This document shows positions 53,822-63,626 of a DNA stretch of 64,000 nucleotides, piece by piece. Each line of letters starts with the position of its first letter. The stretch's first letter is position 1. The stretch is from Neobacillus niacini NBRC 15566 (lineage in GTDB: Bacteria > Bacillota > Bacilli > Bacillales > Cytobacillaceae), in assembly GCF_001591505.1 (NCBI RefSeq), contig NZ_BCVA01000012.1, positions 56,414-120,413 of the forward strand. Reading direction: 5' to 3'. The notes beneath the pieces are model-generated. The model was not told where the DNA came from, made no database searches, and saw nothing but the letters and a program-made list of their open reading frames with translations. Both the position numbers and the translations under genes were made by a program.

Positions 53822-54145
53822 ATGAAATGGAAATTCCTTATAACCATAGGGTCTGCTGGTGCTTTAGCATTGTCAATCGGTTTTGCGCAGGACTTGCAAA
53901 GTACAAAGGTATTTTCACAATCAGGACAATCAATAGTAAAAGTTGAAAAAAGTTTCGCTACTAAAGGGGACCAATACAGAGTAATATCCGTAGAAGAGCA
54001 AAATCGTGCAGAAGGTAATGTAACTAATGGAAAAAATGTTACCACAATGATTTCGGTAAAAGAGCAAAATATTGTGGAAAATAGTTCAGCTCAACAAGGG
54101 TTTGTTGCACAAGAAAATGGGACAGGTTTCTTTTTTAAAAAGTAG
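53822..54145 (+). CDS. Small exported hypothetical protein, 107 aa
   Basis: ATG 53822 follows TTAGGAGG. Residues 1-22 are a signal peptide (MKWKFLITIGSAGALALSIG ending FAQ). The mature part contains two short repeats, VISVEEQNRAEGNV and MISVKEQNIVENSS, and is rich in Gln, Glu and Asn. No family recognised. Confidence 0.7.
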   Translation: MKWKFLITIGSAGALALSIGFAQDLQSTKVFSQSGQSIVKVEKSFATKGDQYRVISVEEQNRAEGNVTNGKNVTTMISVKEQNIVENSSAQQGFVAQENGTGFFFKK

Positions 54146-54190
54146 GCTGTGTTAAAGTTTAATGTTGATGTTATTAATTTTAAGAATCTA

Positions 54191-54380
54191 GTTAGACGGA
54201 AAAATCTCGCTTAACTAGTAATAACTCATAAAAGAAACCTATATAGATGGAGAGATTCCGCCTATTGACCCGAAATACGTAAAACGGATAAGATTGCTTT
54301 GCTTAACCGGAAAACCTCCCCTTATTAACCCTGAAAAAGGCTCCATTCTGCATTTATCCGGAAATTCTCCGCTTATCTTA
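54191..54380. repeat. Four-unit repeat element, copy C
   Basis: Units at 54191, 54244, 54302 (AACCGGAAAACCTCCCCTTA) and 54351 (ATCCGGAAATTCTCCGCTTA). Here all four point the same way, unlike copies A and B, whose first two units are inverted. It occupies most of the 487-bp gap 54146-54632; nothing else is seen there. Confidence 0.75.
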
Positions 54381-54632
54381 CTTCGCTGTATACTAGAGGG
54401 TAAATCAAACAGCCTTATTTAACATAGCCAAAAAGTAAAATGAAAATATGTATATAACTCGTTGCGTTTCACTAATGAGTGCGAGAGTTAGGGAAGAGGA
54501 CTGTCGTTGTGACAGCTTTTTCTTATTGTGCTGAAGGGAGTTTAGTTGATAAAAACACCGTGCCAATAGAAGGAAATATAAGGGGCGGGGGAGAATGAAA
54601 GTAAGTACCTAGTAAAGATTGGGGGATATGAG

Positions 54633-55079
54633 ATGGAATTTAAAAAGGTGAAAAGGAATTTTAGAATGGTAGGTTTAAAAGGAAGTGGTCCTTTTATTGA
54701 TTTTGGTACGGATGTTCCAAAACTCGCCCAAAAATTCCTTAATCAGTTAGACGAATTGGAAATTCGTTCTATTACTGAAATAGCCCTTTTTGAGCCCAAA
54801 AAGGATGAAAACCATCTGGAAGGTAGTTATGTAGTAGGGGTGATAGTTCAAGAATCTCTAACAGATGTGCCAATAGGGATGGTTTATACAGAAACAGAAC
54901 AACATTATGTAACGACTAGGGGGAGCATGAAAGATCTTGGAAACCTACATAATTATTTATTGAAATGGTCAGAAGACCAAGGGCATAAAAGGAATCTAGA
55001 ATCTTATATTATTGAAACCTATCATCCACTGGATAATGGCGAGGAAGAAGTCGAAATTTATTTACCAATCCATACTTAA
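54633..55079 (+). CDS. GyrI-like (AraC effector-binding) domain protein
   Basis: A 148-residue stand-alone SOUL/GyrI-like fold. It begins FKKVKRNFRMVGLKGSGPF and has VVGVIVQESLTDVPIGMVYT in the middle and YIIETYHPLDNGEEEVEIYLPI at the end, the typical final strand of effector-binding domains. There is no DNA-binding domain. Such proteins bind small hydrophobic molecules or drugs. ATG follows TTGGGGG. Confidence 0.8.
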   Translation: MEFKKVKRNFRMVGLKGSGPFIDFGTDVPKLAQKFLNQLDELEIRSITEIALFEPKKDENHLEGSYVVGVIVQESLTDVPIGMVYTETEQHYVTTRGSMKDLGNLHNYLLKWSEDQGHKRNLESYIIETYHPLDNGEEEVEIYLPIHT

Positions 55080-55149
55080 TATCCCTATACTAATCATTCC
55101 ATAGGTAGCTTCACTGAAAAATAAAAAACTATCTAAAGGAGATAATTAC

Positions 55150-55473
55150 ATGAGTGGCGATGGAGCAATCTGGAGCATATTAATAGCGAGTCTATTACTT
55201 TTAAATTTCTTTGCTATTCATTTATATAAGAAAAGAAAAATGCCTTTATGGGGATCTGGTTTAATCATTGGAATACTAGGACCGATCATTGCTTTTATAT
55301 CCGGCTCTGCTTTAGTTAAGGTTGACCACAGTATGGGTGGTGACGGTGTGGGAGCAGCCTTTGGAGCTGCTTTTATAGGCATAATTATCGTAGGCAATGG
55401 AATACTCTATTTCATCATCGGTATTATTACGGGAATCAAGAATTTCATAAAACAACGTAATTTAACCCAGTGA
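55150..55473 (+). CDS. Small membrane protein, 107 aa
   Basis: ATG after AAAGGAG. Three hydrophobic helices at about 8-27, 33-55 and 70-97, glycine-rich (GGDGVGAAFGAAFIGIIIVG). No family recognised. Same direction as its neighbours, 70 bp after the GyrI-like gene. Confidence 0.7.
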   Translation: MSGDGAIWSILIASLLLLNFFAIHLYKKRKMPLWGSGLIIGILGPIIAFISGSALVKVDHSMGGDGVGAAFGAAFIGIIIVGNGILYFIIGIITGIKNFIKQRNLTQ

Positions 55474-55533
55474 AGTTAAATGAAACAAGAATTTCTACTA
55501 TGTAGTTTTGATATTTACATTAGGGAGTAGAAT

Positions 55534-56130
55534 ATGGAAAATAACGTTTTTGAACAGATGGCAAACAGGTATGATACAGAAGAAAGAATTGAATTAGCTA
55601 AGGTTATAATTGAGAAGGTAAAACCAGAATTACGAAATAGTAAATCAAAATCCTTAATCGACTATGGGAGTGGTACTGGCTTAATTAGCTTAGAATTATC
55701 AGAATTAGTGGATTCTATTTTGTTGGTAGATTCATCACAGCAAATGTTGGAGGTTGCGAAAGCTAAAATTACTCACAAAGGAATTACCAACTCAAATGTA
55801 CTTTACTCAGATTTTACTCTAGAAACTCCAGAACTTAAGGCAGAAATAGTTTTAATGTCACTAGTCCTTCTACATATTCCAGATACTAAAAAGATTTTAC
55901 AAGAGTTGTTCTACATTTTAAATAATGGCGGCAAACTCCTTGTTATTGATTTTGATAAAAACGATAAAATAAATCATCCGCAGGTTCATAACGGTTTTTC
56001 GCATGAAGAACTGAAAAAAATATTATCCGAAGTTGGATTTAAATCAACTGAAATAAAGACATTCTACCATGGGAATCGAATCTTTATGAATCAGGATGCC
56101 TCAATATTTATATCCAGTAGTATAAAGTAA
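55534..56130 (+). CDS. SAM-dependent methyltransferase (class I)
   Basis: A 198-residue methyltransferase. The SAM site is SLIDYGSGTGLISLELSELV (about 40-60), with the acidic SAM-ribose residue in LLVDSSQQMLEVA near residue 70 and motif IV-V in AEIVLMSLVLLHIPDTKKIL near 110. ATG follows TAGGGAG. Substrate unknown; the size suits a small-molecule methyltransferase. Confidence 0.9.
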   Translation: MENNVFEQMANRYDTEERIELAKVIIEKVKPELRNSKSKSLIDYGSGTGLISLELSELVDSILLVDSSQQMLEVAKAKITHKGITNSNVLYSDFTLETPELKAEIVLMSLVLLHIPDTKKILQELFYILNNGGKLLVIDFDKNDKINHPQVHNGFSHEELKKILSEVGFKSTEIKTFYHGNRIFMNQDASIFISSSIK

Positions 56131-56251
56131 TGATGAAGAATAAAAAGTTTGGTGCTTTACTTAAATTAAATATGCCATTGATCTTAGCAATTGGGGGCAA
56201 TTCAGAAAGAATTGGGTTTGTCGGTTAGTTAAAAATATATCTGAATAATTA

Positions 56252-56764
56252 GTGGTGTGGTTGGAAAGCTATTGTAAAAAGGATGTTTTCTTTTCGATGA
56301 TCGGATTTATTACTGCCATTATTCTGTTTAATTTGGTGGCTTTTACAACCAATAAACGACTAAACAAAAATCAATTGCTGCATATTTGGACGTTTACAAT
56401 CGCTTTCCAGGCGGTTACGGAGACCTATATAGACTTTAAATACCATGGTTATTGGTACTTTACTAAAGAAATAAATTGGTGGGTGCTTCCTGCTTTCACT
56501 GTATTAATTCCACCTGTTAATATCATATTTCTAAATTGGTATCCATTTAAGCAGTTGTTATACAAACAATTACTTTATTTACTGTGCTGGGTTATAGCTA
56601 TAACATTGTATGAACTCATTACATTATTACCTGAACCTTGGGGTTATTTTCGGCATAATTGGTGGCGCACATGGTATTCATTACTCGTTAATCCAGTTTT
56701 GTTAATCGCAGTTTTACTTTATTATAAATGGGTTTGTAAAATTGAAAATCAAGCAATTAAATGA
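56252..56764 (+). CDS. CBO0543-like membrane protein
   Basis: A 170-residue protein with about five helices, many Trp and Tyr (YHGYWYFTKEINWWVLPAFT, RHNWWRTWYSLLVNP). The pattern ITE.Y.DFKY..YWYF and PPVNIIFLNWYP is that of the CBO0543 family of unknown function. The GTG start has no clear ribosome binding site, so the true start may be downstream. Confidence 0.7.
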   Translation: MVWLESYCKKDVFFSMIGFITAIILFNLVAFTTNKRLNKNQLLHIWTFTIAFQAVTETYIDFKYHGYWYFTKEINWWVLPAFTVLIPPVNIIFLNWYPFKQLLYKQLLYLLCWVIAITLYELITLLPEPWGYFRHNWWRTWYSLLVNPVLLIAVLLYYKWVCKIENQAIK

Positions 56765-56981
56765 GAGTTGTAAAGTGTCATTATAGACTGTACAATAAAA
56801 AATAAAATAGACCAAGATAATCGAAAAACACTTAAAGTTAATTTGTAACGATTAAAAAATAGCACCTAAATAGAAAAACAATGAATGATGATCGCTGCTG
56901 CGGTCTTTTTTTCTTGTAGCTATGAGAAGGAATATCCTAATCAATACAAAATTCAAAAAAATTTTAAGGTGGTGGAGATAT

Positions 56982-57515
56982 TTGATAATAATGATTAATG
57001 GAGCCTATGGGGTTGGAAAAACTTCTGTTGCTAAAGAATTACAAAAAATCATAAACAATAGTATGATTTTTGACCCTGAAGAAGTTGGCTATATGTTACG
57101 CAATATCATTTCGGAGGATATTGCACATCCTTTCGAAAGAACAGATAATTTTCAAGACTTTGAGCTATGGAAGGTATTAGTGGTCAATGTTGCCAGTCTT
57201 TTGAAAAAAACATATAACAAGAATTTAATTGTTCCAATGACCATTTTCAATAAAGGTTATTTCGAATACATATTTACTGGATTCAAAGAAATAGATGAAA
57301 AAACTTATCATTTTTGTTTAACTGCCAATGAAGAAACTATTCATGAAAGGCTTAGGAAAAGGGGAGAGATGGAAGGTAACTGGTGCTTTAAGCAAACGAG
57401 GAAGTGTATGGATGGATTTAAAGATATTTATTTTGAACAGTTCATAGATACCGACGATGTAAATATAAACGATATTGTAAAAAAAATAGACCAAAAGGTT
57501 CGCTCCTTTCATTAA
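56982..57515 (+). CDS. tmrB: TmrB-like tunicamycin resistance ATP-binding protein
   Basis: A 177-residue P-loop protein. TTG 56982 lies 6 bp after GGTGGTGGAG and gives MIIMINGAYGVGKTSVAKEL, like TmrB. Further matches in layout to B. subtilis TmrB are DPEEVGYMLRNI, FQDFELWKVLVVNVASLL, LIVPMTIFNKGYFEYI and FKQTRKCMDGF...FIDTDD near the end. TmrB protects cells by binding tunicamycin at the membrane. The usual amphipathic C-terminal helix is shortened here, so resistance itself is uncertain. Confidence 0.8.
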   Translation: MIIMINGAYGVGKTSVAKELQKIINNSMIFDPEEVGYMLRNIISEDIAHPFERTDNFQDFELWKVLVVNVASLLKKTYNKNLIVPMTIFNKGYFEYIFTGFKEIDEKTYHFCLTANEETIHERLRKRGEMEGNWCFKQTRKCMDGFKDIYFEQFIDTDDVNINDIVKKIDQKVRSFH

Positions 57516-57610
57516 GGAGTGATAAGTAATCGATGACTGTAACCATAGGTATTCACCTAATGATCCTTAATGAATATTTTGTAGGTAGAGCTATGGTAGG
57601 GGGAATCGGT

Positions 57611-58393
57611 GTGGGATACTATGTTACGGTAGAACCAGGCGTAAGATTATATGTAGAAGATATTCATCCAGAGGGAAATAAGACGATCGTGTTTTTACAT
57701 GGTTGGCCGTTAAGCTATAAACAGTTTGAGTATCAATTTGATGTGCTCCCCATAATGGGATACCGATGTATCGGAATTGATTGGAGAGGTTTCGGAAAGT
57801 CGGATAAGCCAATGAGTGGTTACAATTTCGATCAATTGGCAGACGATATTCGTGCATTAGTTGGTGTACTTCAACTAGACAATTTTACTCTTGTAGGTCA
57901 CTCCACAGGTGGAGCAATAGCGATTCGATATATGTCCCGGCATAATGGTTTCGGAGTATCCAACCTAGTCCTTGTTGACGCCGCAGCACCTATAGGCTTT
58001 ACGAATGAAACGGCAACTAAATTCCTAACTCAAACGTTAAATGACCGTCCTAAGTTGATGCAAGAAGTAACAGACTCCTTTTTCTTTCAATATATAACGA
58101 ACTCATTCGCTGATTGGTTTTTTCAATTGGGGTTACAAGCAGCAGGTTGGTCAACGGCTGCGATTATCATTACACTAAGAGATGAGAAGCTTTATGCAGA
58201 TTTGCAAAAAATACATGTTCCTACCTTAATTGTTCACGGTGTTCACGACAAAGTTATTCCATTTGCACAAGCTCATGAGCTTAATAAAAATATAAGAAAT
58301 TCACAACTTGTTCCATTTCATTACAGCGGCCATGGTTGTTTCTGGGAAGAACGTGACAAGTTTAATCAGTTATTAAAGCAATTTGTTGGTTGA
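57611..58393 (+). CDS. Alpha/beta hydrolase (non-haem peroxidase/epoxide hydrolase-like)
   Basis: A 260-residue alpha/beta hydrolase. GTG 57611 is placed 7 bp after AGGGGGA and gives MGYYVTVEPGVRLYVEDI, the normal beginning of this subgroup; the frame also opens at ATG 57533. The oxyanion region is VFLHGWPLSYKQFEYQ (about 29-44), the nucleophile elbow LVGHSTGGA (Ser about 97), and the acid and His lie in VHGVHDKVIP and YSGHGCFWEE. Follows tmrB closely. Substrate unknown. Confidence 0.88.
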   Translation: MGYYVTVEPGVRLYVEDIHPEGNKTIVFLHGWPLSYKQFEYQFDVLPIMGYRCIGIDWRGFGKSDKPMSGYNFDQLADDIRALVGVLQLDNFTLVGHSTGGAIAIRYMSRHNGFGVSNLVLVDAAAPIGFTNETATKFLTQTLNDRPKLMQEVTDSFFFQYITNSFADWFFQLGLQAAGWSTAAIIITLRDEKLYADLQKIHVPTLIVHGVHDKVIPFAQAHELNKNIRNSQLVPFHYSGHGCFWEERDKFNQLLKQFVG

Positions 58394-58544
58394 GAGACAT
58401 CTTCAATTAATGGCTTGCTTTAATGACTTCGAAACGAAAAAGATTTAGAGGATCTTTCCACATTTATATCATAATGGATACTATCAAACCTTCAAATCTT
58501 GTATCTGCTTTCATAATACTATCTTCTGTTATTATTCATGATTA

Positions 58545-58587
58545 AAAGGGACAGTACCTATTTTTAAAGGTATTGTCCCTTTTTTTG
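58545..58587 (+). terminator. Terminator made of a GGGACAGTACC palindrome
   Basis: AAGGGACAGTACC/GGTATTGTCCCTT with a T run. The rest of the 319-bp gap 58394-58712 holds nothing recognisable. Confidence 0.85.
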
Positions 58588-58712
58588 CGAAACTTATGAG
58601 TAACGTCAGTGACAACTTAATAGTTAATCACTCTTTTAAATTTGAGGTACAGTTCAATTTTATTTTAAGAGGTTAATAATCTACTTGTTTTACGAACGAA
58701 ATTTGTTTTGGA

Positions 58713-60014
58713 TTATTCAAATTTTGGAATCCAATCACCGTGTGCTTCAATTAAATCATCACACATCGAAATGATGTCATCCATTGATAATTCAGCTGCC
58801 GTATGAGGATCGAGCATTGCTGCCTGATAGATATGTTCTCTCTTTTTCGTTACCGCTGCTTCAATGGTTAAAAGTTGTGTATTAATATTTGTACGGTTAA
58901 GGGCTGCTAGCTGTTCCGGAAGATCTCCTACATAACAAGGAGTGATTCCGCTGCGGTCAGCAACGCATGAAACTTCAACAACTGCTTTTTCCGGTAGATT
59001 GCTAATTAAGCGGCCCGTATTTAAAATGTTGCCGCCAAATTTAAATGGAACGTTTGTCTCAATCGCCTCAATAATACGGGAACCATATTCGTGAGAACGA
59101 GTATGAGTAAGCTGGGCATTGTTGACCATCTCGTCGCGCATTTTGTCCCAGCGTTCAATTTGCTCTATACAACGACGCGGATATTCATCAAGAGGGATAT
59201 TGAATTTCTCGATTAATTCCGGATAATTGCGTTTTATAAAATAGGGATGATATTCTGCATTGTGCTCAGATGATTCCGTTACGTAGTATCCAAATTTGTC
59301 CATTAATTCGAAGCGGACCATGTCATGATGTTTTGTAAGTTGTTTTTCTTTCGCACGGCGTTTAATTTCTGAATATAAATCTTTGCCGTCGCGTTTGATT
59401 TCAAGGAGCCAGGCCATATGGTTGATACCGGCGATTTTTTCTTCCACTCCTTCATGATTCATTCCTAATTCTTTAAATAGGTGCTCGCTGCAAACTTGTA
59501 CACTATGGCATAGTCCAACGGTTTTCACATTTGTATAGCGCAGCATGGCGCCTGTTAAGGTTGCCATCGGATTTGTGTAGTTTAAAAGCAGCGCGTCCGG
59601 ACAAACCTCTTCGATATCCTTGGCGAAATCCCACATAACCGGAATGGTGCGAAGCGAACGGAAGATTCCGCCAATCCCGATTGTATCAGCAATAGTTTGG
59701 CGAAGACCATATTTTTTGGGGATTTCAAAATCTATAACGGTGCTTGGTTTGTAGCCGCCAACTTGAATGGCGTTAATAATGTATTTTGCTCCTCGTAATG
59801 CTTCTTTGCGGTCCGAATAGGCTTTCACTACTATGTTTGCCTGTATGCTTTGTTTTAAATTATTTAACATATTTTCCGAGTCTTCTAGGCGTTCCTTGTC
59901 TATATCAAATAATGCGAACTCGAACCCAGTTAATGAGGGAACATACATGCAGTCACCAAGAACATTTTTTGCAAAAACCGTACTTCCTGCTCCAATAAAC
60001 GTAATTTTTGACAT
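58713..60014 (-). CDS. Family 4 glycosidase (alpha-galactosidase/glucosidase type)
   Basis: A 433-residue NAD- and manganese-dependent GH4 enzyme. NAD site: TFIGAGSTVFAKNVLGD at the N-terminus. Metal ligands: Cys in VGLCHSVQVC near residue 167 and His in GINHMAWLLE near 197. NYTNPMATLTGAML near 146 is also conserved. GH4 enzymes act through oxidation at C3. AGGAGGT precedes the ATG on the minus strand. Divergent from the AraC regulator, which probably controls it. Confidence 0.92.
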   Translation of the reverse strand: MSKITFIGAGSTVFAKNVLGDCMYVPSLTGFEFALFDIDKERLEDSENMLNNLKQSIQANIVVKAYSDRKEALRGAKYIINAIQVGGYKPSTVIDFEIPKKYGLRQTIADTIGIGGIFRSLRTIPVMWDFAKDIEEVCPDALLLNYTNPMATLTGAMLRYTNVKTVGLCHSVQVCSEHLFKELGMNHEGVEEKIAGINHMAWLLEIKRDGKDLYSEIKRRAKEKQLTKHHDMVRFELMDKFGYYVTESSEHNAEYHPYFIKRNYPELIEKFNIPLDEYPRRCIEQIERWDKMRDEMVNNAQLTHTRSHEYGSRIIEAIETNVPFKFGGNILNTGRLISNLPEKAVVEVSCVADRSGITPCYVGDLPEQLAALNRTNINTQLLTIEAAVTKKREHIYQAAMLDPHTAAELSMDDIISMCDDLIEAHGDWIPKFE

Positions 60015-60121
60015 TAATTTACCTCCTGGAAAGTGAAACAGGGACTGTAGGATAAAAAATTGCTTTAATATTAAATTAATGCCCTGTATGCAACTTTGTA
60101 TTTTTTACTGTTATAATAATA

Positions 60122-60135
60122 GTAAAACGTTTCCA
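60122..60135. promoter_or_regulatory. Possible catabolite-response element
   Basis: GTAAAACGTTTCCA resembles the cre consensus TGWAARCGYTWNCW with two mismatches in the first two positions. It lies in the divergent region between the GH4 and AraC genes, where CcpA control would make sense. Confidence 0.35.
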
Positions 60136-60178
60136 TAATAACCTCAATGGTAAGTTAGTGCGATTGGAGGGTAAAATA

Positions 60179-61084
60179 TTGTCCTTGCTATATAGAGAGA
60201 AACCAATGAAGGATTATCAAACTTACGGTTTTCGTTTTCAAGATGCGCTTCCTAACGATGTGGCAAACATTTTCGCGGTTGGCCGAGAAGAGAAAATGCC
60301 CGGCACCGTATATGATTGGCACGGGTTAAAGCGGAAAGATACCGCCACTTATGTGTTCCAATACACTCTGTCAGGATCAGGAATACTGGACATAGAGGAT
60401 AAAAGTTATACCCTCAAGACAGGGGAAGCATTCATTGTCGAGATTCCTAGCGATCATCGATATTACTTTCCAAAGGGGAGCGAGGGATGGGAGTTTATAT
60501 TTATTACACTAGTGGGAAGAGAAGCAGCCGATTGCTGGCGATTTATGAAAGAACAGAGTGGTCCTGTTTTGAAAATTCCTCCGGACTCAAAGTTGATCCA
60601 ACTTTTACTGAAAATCTACCAAGACACATATGATCAAAAGGTTACAGATGCCTATTATGCCTCTGCAAAAGCTTATGAGTTTATTATGGAGTGTTACCGT
60701 TTCGTAAAGAATATGGATAATTCAATGAAAGATATTTCTCTCCAGATTACAAAAGCTTTATCCTTTATCCATACACATTTTCAAGAACCGATTACACTTG
60801 ACGAAATAGCTTCCGTATCTGGTTTCTCAAGGTATTACTTTATTAAACAGTTTCAAAGTCAACTAAATATGACGCCTGTGCAATACCTTACCAAAATCCG
60901 AATCCAAAAAGCGGCGGAGCTTCTTCGTTCAACAACCTTCTCTGTTACGGACGTTGCTGCCCAAGTGGGCTATGCAAACGCCAACTATTTTAATAAAGTC
61001 TTCCGTAAAGTGGTTGGTGTAGCGGCCGGGACGTTTCGTGATCGTAAAGACGTTGTCGGAATTGATCATTTAATCATTGATTAA
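60179..61084 (+). CDS. AraC family regulator
   Basis: A 301-residue regulator. TTG 60179 follows TTGGAGGG (an upstream GTG at 60158 is less well placed). The N-terminal cupin sensor (about 20-140) includes GEAFIVEIPSDHRYYFPKG. Two helix-turn-helix motifs lie at about 205-295: ITLDEIASVSGFSRYYFIKQ and VTDVAAQVGYANANYFNKVF. Such proteins activate sugar genes on binding a sugar; the divergent GH4 gene is the probable target. Confidence 0.92.
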   Translation: MSLLYREKPMKDYQTYGFRFQDALPNDVANIFAVGREEKMPGTVYDWHGLKRKDTATYVFQYTLSGSGILDIEDKSYTLKTGEAFIVEIPSDHRYYFPKGSEGWEFIFITLVGREAADCWRFMKEQSGPVLKIPPDSKLIQLLLKIYQDTYDQKVTDAYYASAKAYEFIMECYRFVKNMDNSMKDISLQITKALSFIHTHFQEPITLDEIASVSGFSRYYFIKQFQSQLNMTPVQYLTKIRIQKAAELLRSTTFSVTDVAAQVGYANANYFNKVFRKVVGVAAGTFRDRKDVVGIDHLIID

Positions 61085-61222
61085 GTTATGGCAATATGAA
61101 TGGATAAATATAGGTTTTTATTTTCCAAAAGGAATTTCTTTACATTTTAGTTAATTGTAAATTATAATTCAAATGGATAATTAAGATAATTAAAAAATTT
61201 CAGGAATAAGGGGTGGAAGGAA

Positions 61223-61330
61223 ATGCTTAATGGGTTACATATTGTAGAAGTTCATTCCATTACAAATGTATTTATGTCAACCGCTAGCAGTCCACTATGT
61301 TTTAATCATAAAGTGTTGAATCAACCATAA
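61223..61330 (+). CDS. Doubtful 35-aa frame
   Basis: An ATG right after GGGGTGGAAGGAA opens 35 codons (MLNGLHIVEVHSITNVFMST at the start). A terminator lies 31 bp behind it. It could be a short peptide or the start of a lost gene. This is the only feature of the gap 61085-61477 besides the terminator. Confidence 0.3.
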   Translation: MLNGLHIVEVHSITNVFMSTASSPLCFNHKVLNQP

Positions 61331-61360
61331 GTTTTCCTTTCCCATTTTTTAATGTAATGA

Positions 61361-61396
61361 AGCCGTGGGCAGGTTTAACTTGCTCACGGCTTTTTG
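61361..61396 (+). terminator. Terminator upstream of the MFS gene
   Basis: AGCCGTGGGCA/TGCTCACGGCT stem with a TTTT tail. Confidence 0.88.
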
Positions 61397-61477
61397 TGCT
61401 GGAAAAAGTGTTTTCCTAACGCTTGATAAAAATAAGACTGACATAGATTGGTGTCAGAGAGAAATGAGGATAAAGAA

Positions 61478-62788
61478 TTGAAAATGACTTTACAGGCTTA
61501 CCGAAAGATGGATCGTAATATTTGGATTCGTTTTATCGGTGAATCGATTAATGGAATTGCGATGATGATGTTAATGCCCTTTTTCGCTTTATATATGAGT
61601 GATAAGGTGGATCATTTTTGGCAAGTTGGTATTGTGATGGCGACAGGGCCAATTGCCGGAGTGCTTGGTTCCTTATTAGGTGGAAAGCTTGCAGATCAAT
61701 ATGGCAGAAAGCCCATAATGATTGTTTCAATGGTCGGAAACGGACTGGTAATGCTTGGTTTTATTTTTTACGATGGCTTCTATCCTTTCTTATTGTTATC
61801 GAGTTTTTTCGGTTTGTTTAATTCTCTTTTTCATCCTGCGGCGTCGGCCATGGTCGCAGATGTGACGGATGAAGAAGGAAGAACGGAAGCATATGGTTTG
61901 CTGCGAATGGGACACAATATTGGAGCAGCAATTGGTCCATTGCTTGGAGCATCCGTTGTGTTTTTATCAAAATCCATAATTTTTATTATTGCCGCTTCAT
62001 CCGTTTTTGTTTATTCTCTGTTTTTAGCACTCTTGCTTTCAGAAACTCTACCGAAAAATAAACGAGAAAAGGATACGAAAGACCTTGCGGCAGATGAGAA
62101 ACTGCCTTCGATTTTTACAGTGCTCTTCAAAGATAAAATTTTATTTTTCTATATTATGACGGGAATTGTAATTTCGATGGGATTCTCACAAACAGAAGGT
62201 ATGCTTCCACTACATTTTGATCAACAATTGCCAGGACTTTCCGATGTTCAAAATCCATATCCTTATTTAATGGCTTTTAACGGAGCTCTGGTCGTTTTCT
62301 TCCAATTCGCGATTTCGAGATGGGCAAGTAAGCGTAAACTTGGAAAGGTTATGCTATATGGATCGGTCTTATTTGGTTTTGGATTGCTTGCAGTCGGATG
62401 GCTGCCAATCTTTTTTACAAAGCTGCAGTTTTCCTATTGGAGTATTCTTTTAGTTCTTCTCATTATCTATGGAATATACACACTAGGGGAAATGCTCTTA
62501 TCCCCGGTACAAATGACCTTTGTCGCGAATATCGCACCTGAACATTTACGCGGTACTTATATGGGGGCAGCAAGTCTTCAGTGGATTGTTGGTAGTGCAG
62601 TAGGTCCCATACTTGCAGGTTTTTTGCTTGATGAAAATCTTGGGCAGGTTCTATTTACGGTTCTAGGATTAGGTTGTATCGTTGCAGGTGTTATTTATTT
62701 GTCACTTGATAAATGGGCATCCGAAGCGAAGGAAAAGAATCATCCCCTTCCTGTTAATCAGGGAGTTAAAGCAAGTAGTACGAATTAA
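61478..62788 (+). CDS. MFS transporter (drug-efflux-like)
   Basis: A 436-residue transporter with 12 hydrophobic helices. The MFS motif A loop GGKLADQYGRKPIM lies between helices 2 and 3 (about 68), and a motif C-like GHNIGAAIGPLLGA is near residue 145. A charged central loop (SETLPKNKREKDTKDLAADE) separates the halves. TTG 61478 follows GAGG; GTG 61448 has no site. Probably a proton-driven exporter, as in the YttB/MdtG-type group; substrate unknown. Confidence 0.88.
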   Translation: MKMTLQAYRKMDRNIWIRFIGESINGIAMMMLMPFFALYMSDKVDHFWQVGIVMATGPIAGVLGSLLGGKLADQYGRKPIMIVSMVGNGLVMLGFIFYDGFYPFLLLSSFFGLFNSLFHPAASAMVADVTDEEGRTEAYGLLRMGHNIGAAIGPLLGASVVFLSKSIIFIIAASSVFVYSLFLALLLSETLPKNKREKDTKDLAADEKLPSIFTVLFKDKILFFYIMTGIVISMGFSQTEGMLPLHFDQQLPGLSDVQNPYPYLMAFNGALVVFFQFAISRWASKRKLGKVMLYGSVLFGFGLLAVGWLPIFFTKLQFSYWSILLVLLIIYGIYTLGEMLLSPVQMTFVANIAPEHLRGTYMGAASLQWIVGSAVGPILAGFLLDENLGQVLFTVLGLGCIVAGVIYLSLDKWASEAKEKNHPLPVNQGVKASSTN

Positions 62789-62953
62789 ACATAGTTTGAT
62801 AAAGTAAATTATTCAAAAAAGGGCTTGGAAAGGAATAAGACTTTAATCTAAAAACTCTGCGAGGATCAGAGCGGTACGGTGCACTTAATTAAACAGATTT
62901 TGTAGACAGGGAAGTATTGCAACATACTTAGGTATAAAACACTCTAAAATACA

Positions 62954-62985
62954 AAACAGTGGGAAAACGAAGCTTCCCACTGTTT
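62954..62985 (+). terminator. Hairpin after the MFS gene
   Basis: AAACAGTGGGAA/TTCCCACTGTTT stem, no strong T run (AATACG follows). Confidence 0.65.
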
Positions 62986-63046
62986 AATACGTTATTTAGC
63001 TGTTTTTTTCATTAATCGGGTACAATTTAGGCAAGAGGTGAGGTAA

Positions 63047-63282
63047 ATGAGTCTTGTTCTTTTTGCTTCATTCACTTACTCATAGGTTTAACATTAATAT
63101 ACTTTTATCGTAAAATACCAAAAGCAATAACTACATTTGCGTTTGTTTTTCTAATTATGAGTTCACTTACTTGGGAGTCGTTTTATTTAAGTAACGATGC
63201 AGTTAGTGCAATAAGAACTGGGACGTTGTTGCATAAGGCACAAATTATGTGTATAGAAGCGAGATCAAAGAGTTATTTATGA
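63047..63282 (+). pseudogene. Frameshifted small membrane protein
   Basis: ATG 63047 follows AGAGGTGAGG and starts SLVLFASFTYS, but stops at 63085. From 63079 another frame continues as a natural-looking membrane protein (LIGLTLIYFYRKIPKAIT..., TFAFVFLIMSSLTWESFYLS) to TGA 63282. A one- or two-base change near 63080 would join them. It overlaps the end of the opposing gene by 10 bp. No family recognised. Confidence 0.5.
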
Positions 63283-63626
63283 ATCAGGACCTTGGTGCCA
63301 ATTGGAACATTAGATGATAATTCTAAAACATCATGATTAAACATTCTAATACAACCGTGAGAAACGCTTTTACCTATTAATGATGGATTGTTTGTACCAT
63401 GTATTCCATAATGAGGTCTTGATAATCCCATCCATAAAACCCCAAAAACATGTCCGGGGGGATTTGGCTGCTTATTTATTATAGTGTAAGTGCCAAACGG
63501 GGTAGCAGTTAATATTTTGCCAGTAGCTATCGGATAGGATTTTATCAGTCTGTTTCCGTCATACAATCTTAATCGGTGTTTTGATGTTGACACTTCAATC
63601 CATCTTGCCACGAAGATCAACTCCAT
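63273..63626 (-). CDS. Minimal L,D-transpeptidase (YkuD domain)
   Basis: A 117-residue protein that is only the YkuD catalytic domain, without the LysM domain of YkuD or a clear signal peptide. [20 protein letters not shown] and the active-site block [20 protein letters not shown] (Cys about 91) are complete. The enzyme makes 3-3 cross-links in peptidoglycan; short forms are common in spore formers. No usual export signal is visible, so it might act in the forespore or be released by another route. Confidence 0.88.
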   Translation of the reverse strand: MELIFVARWIEVSTSKHRLRLYDGNRLIKSYPIATGKILTATPFGTYTIINKQPNPPGHVFGVLWMGLSRPHYGIHGTNNPSLIGKSVSHGCIRMFNHDVLELSSNVPIGTKVLIHK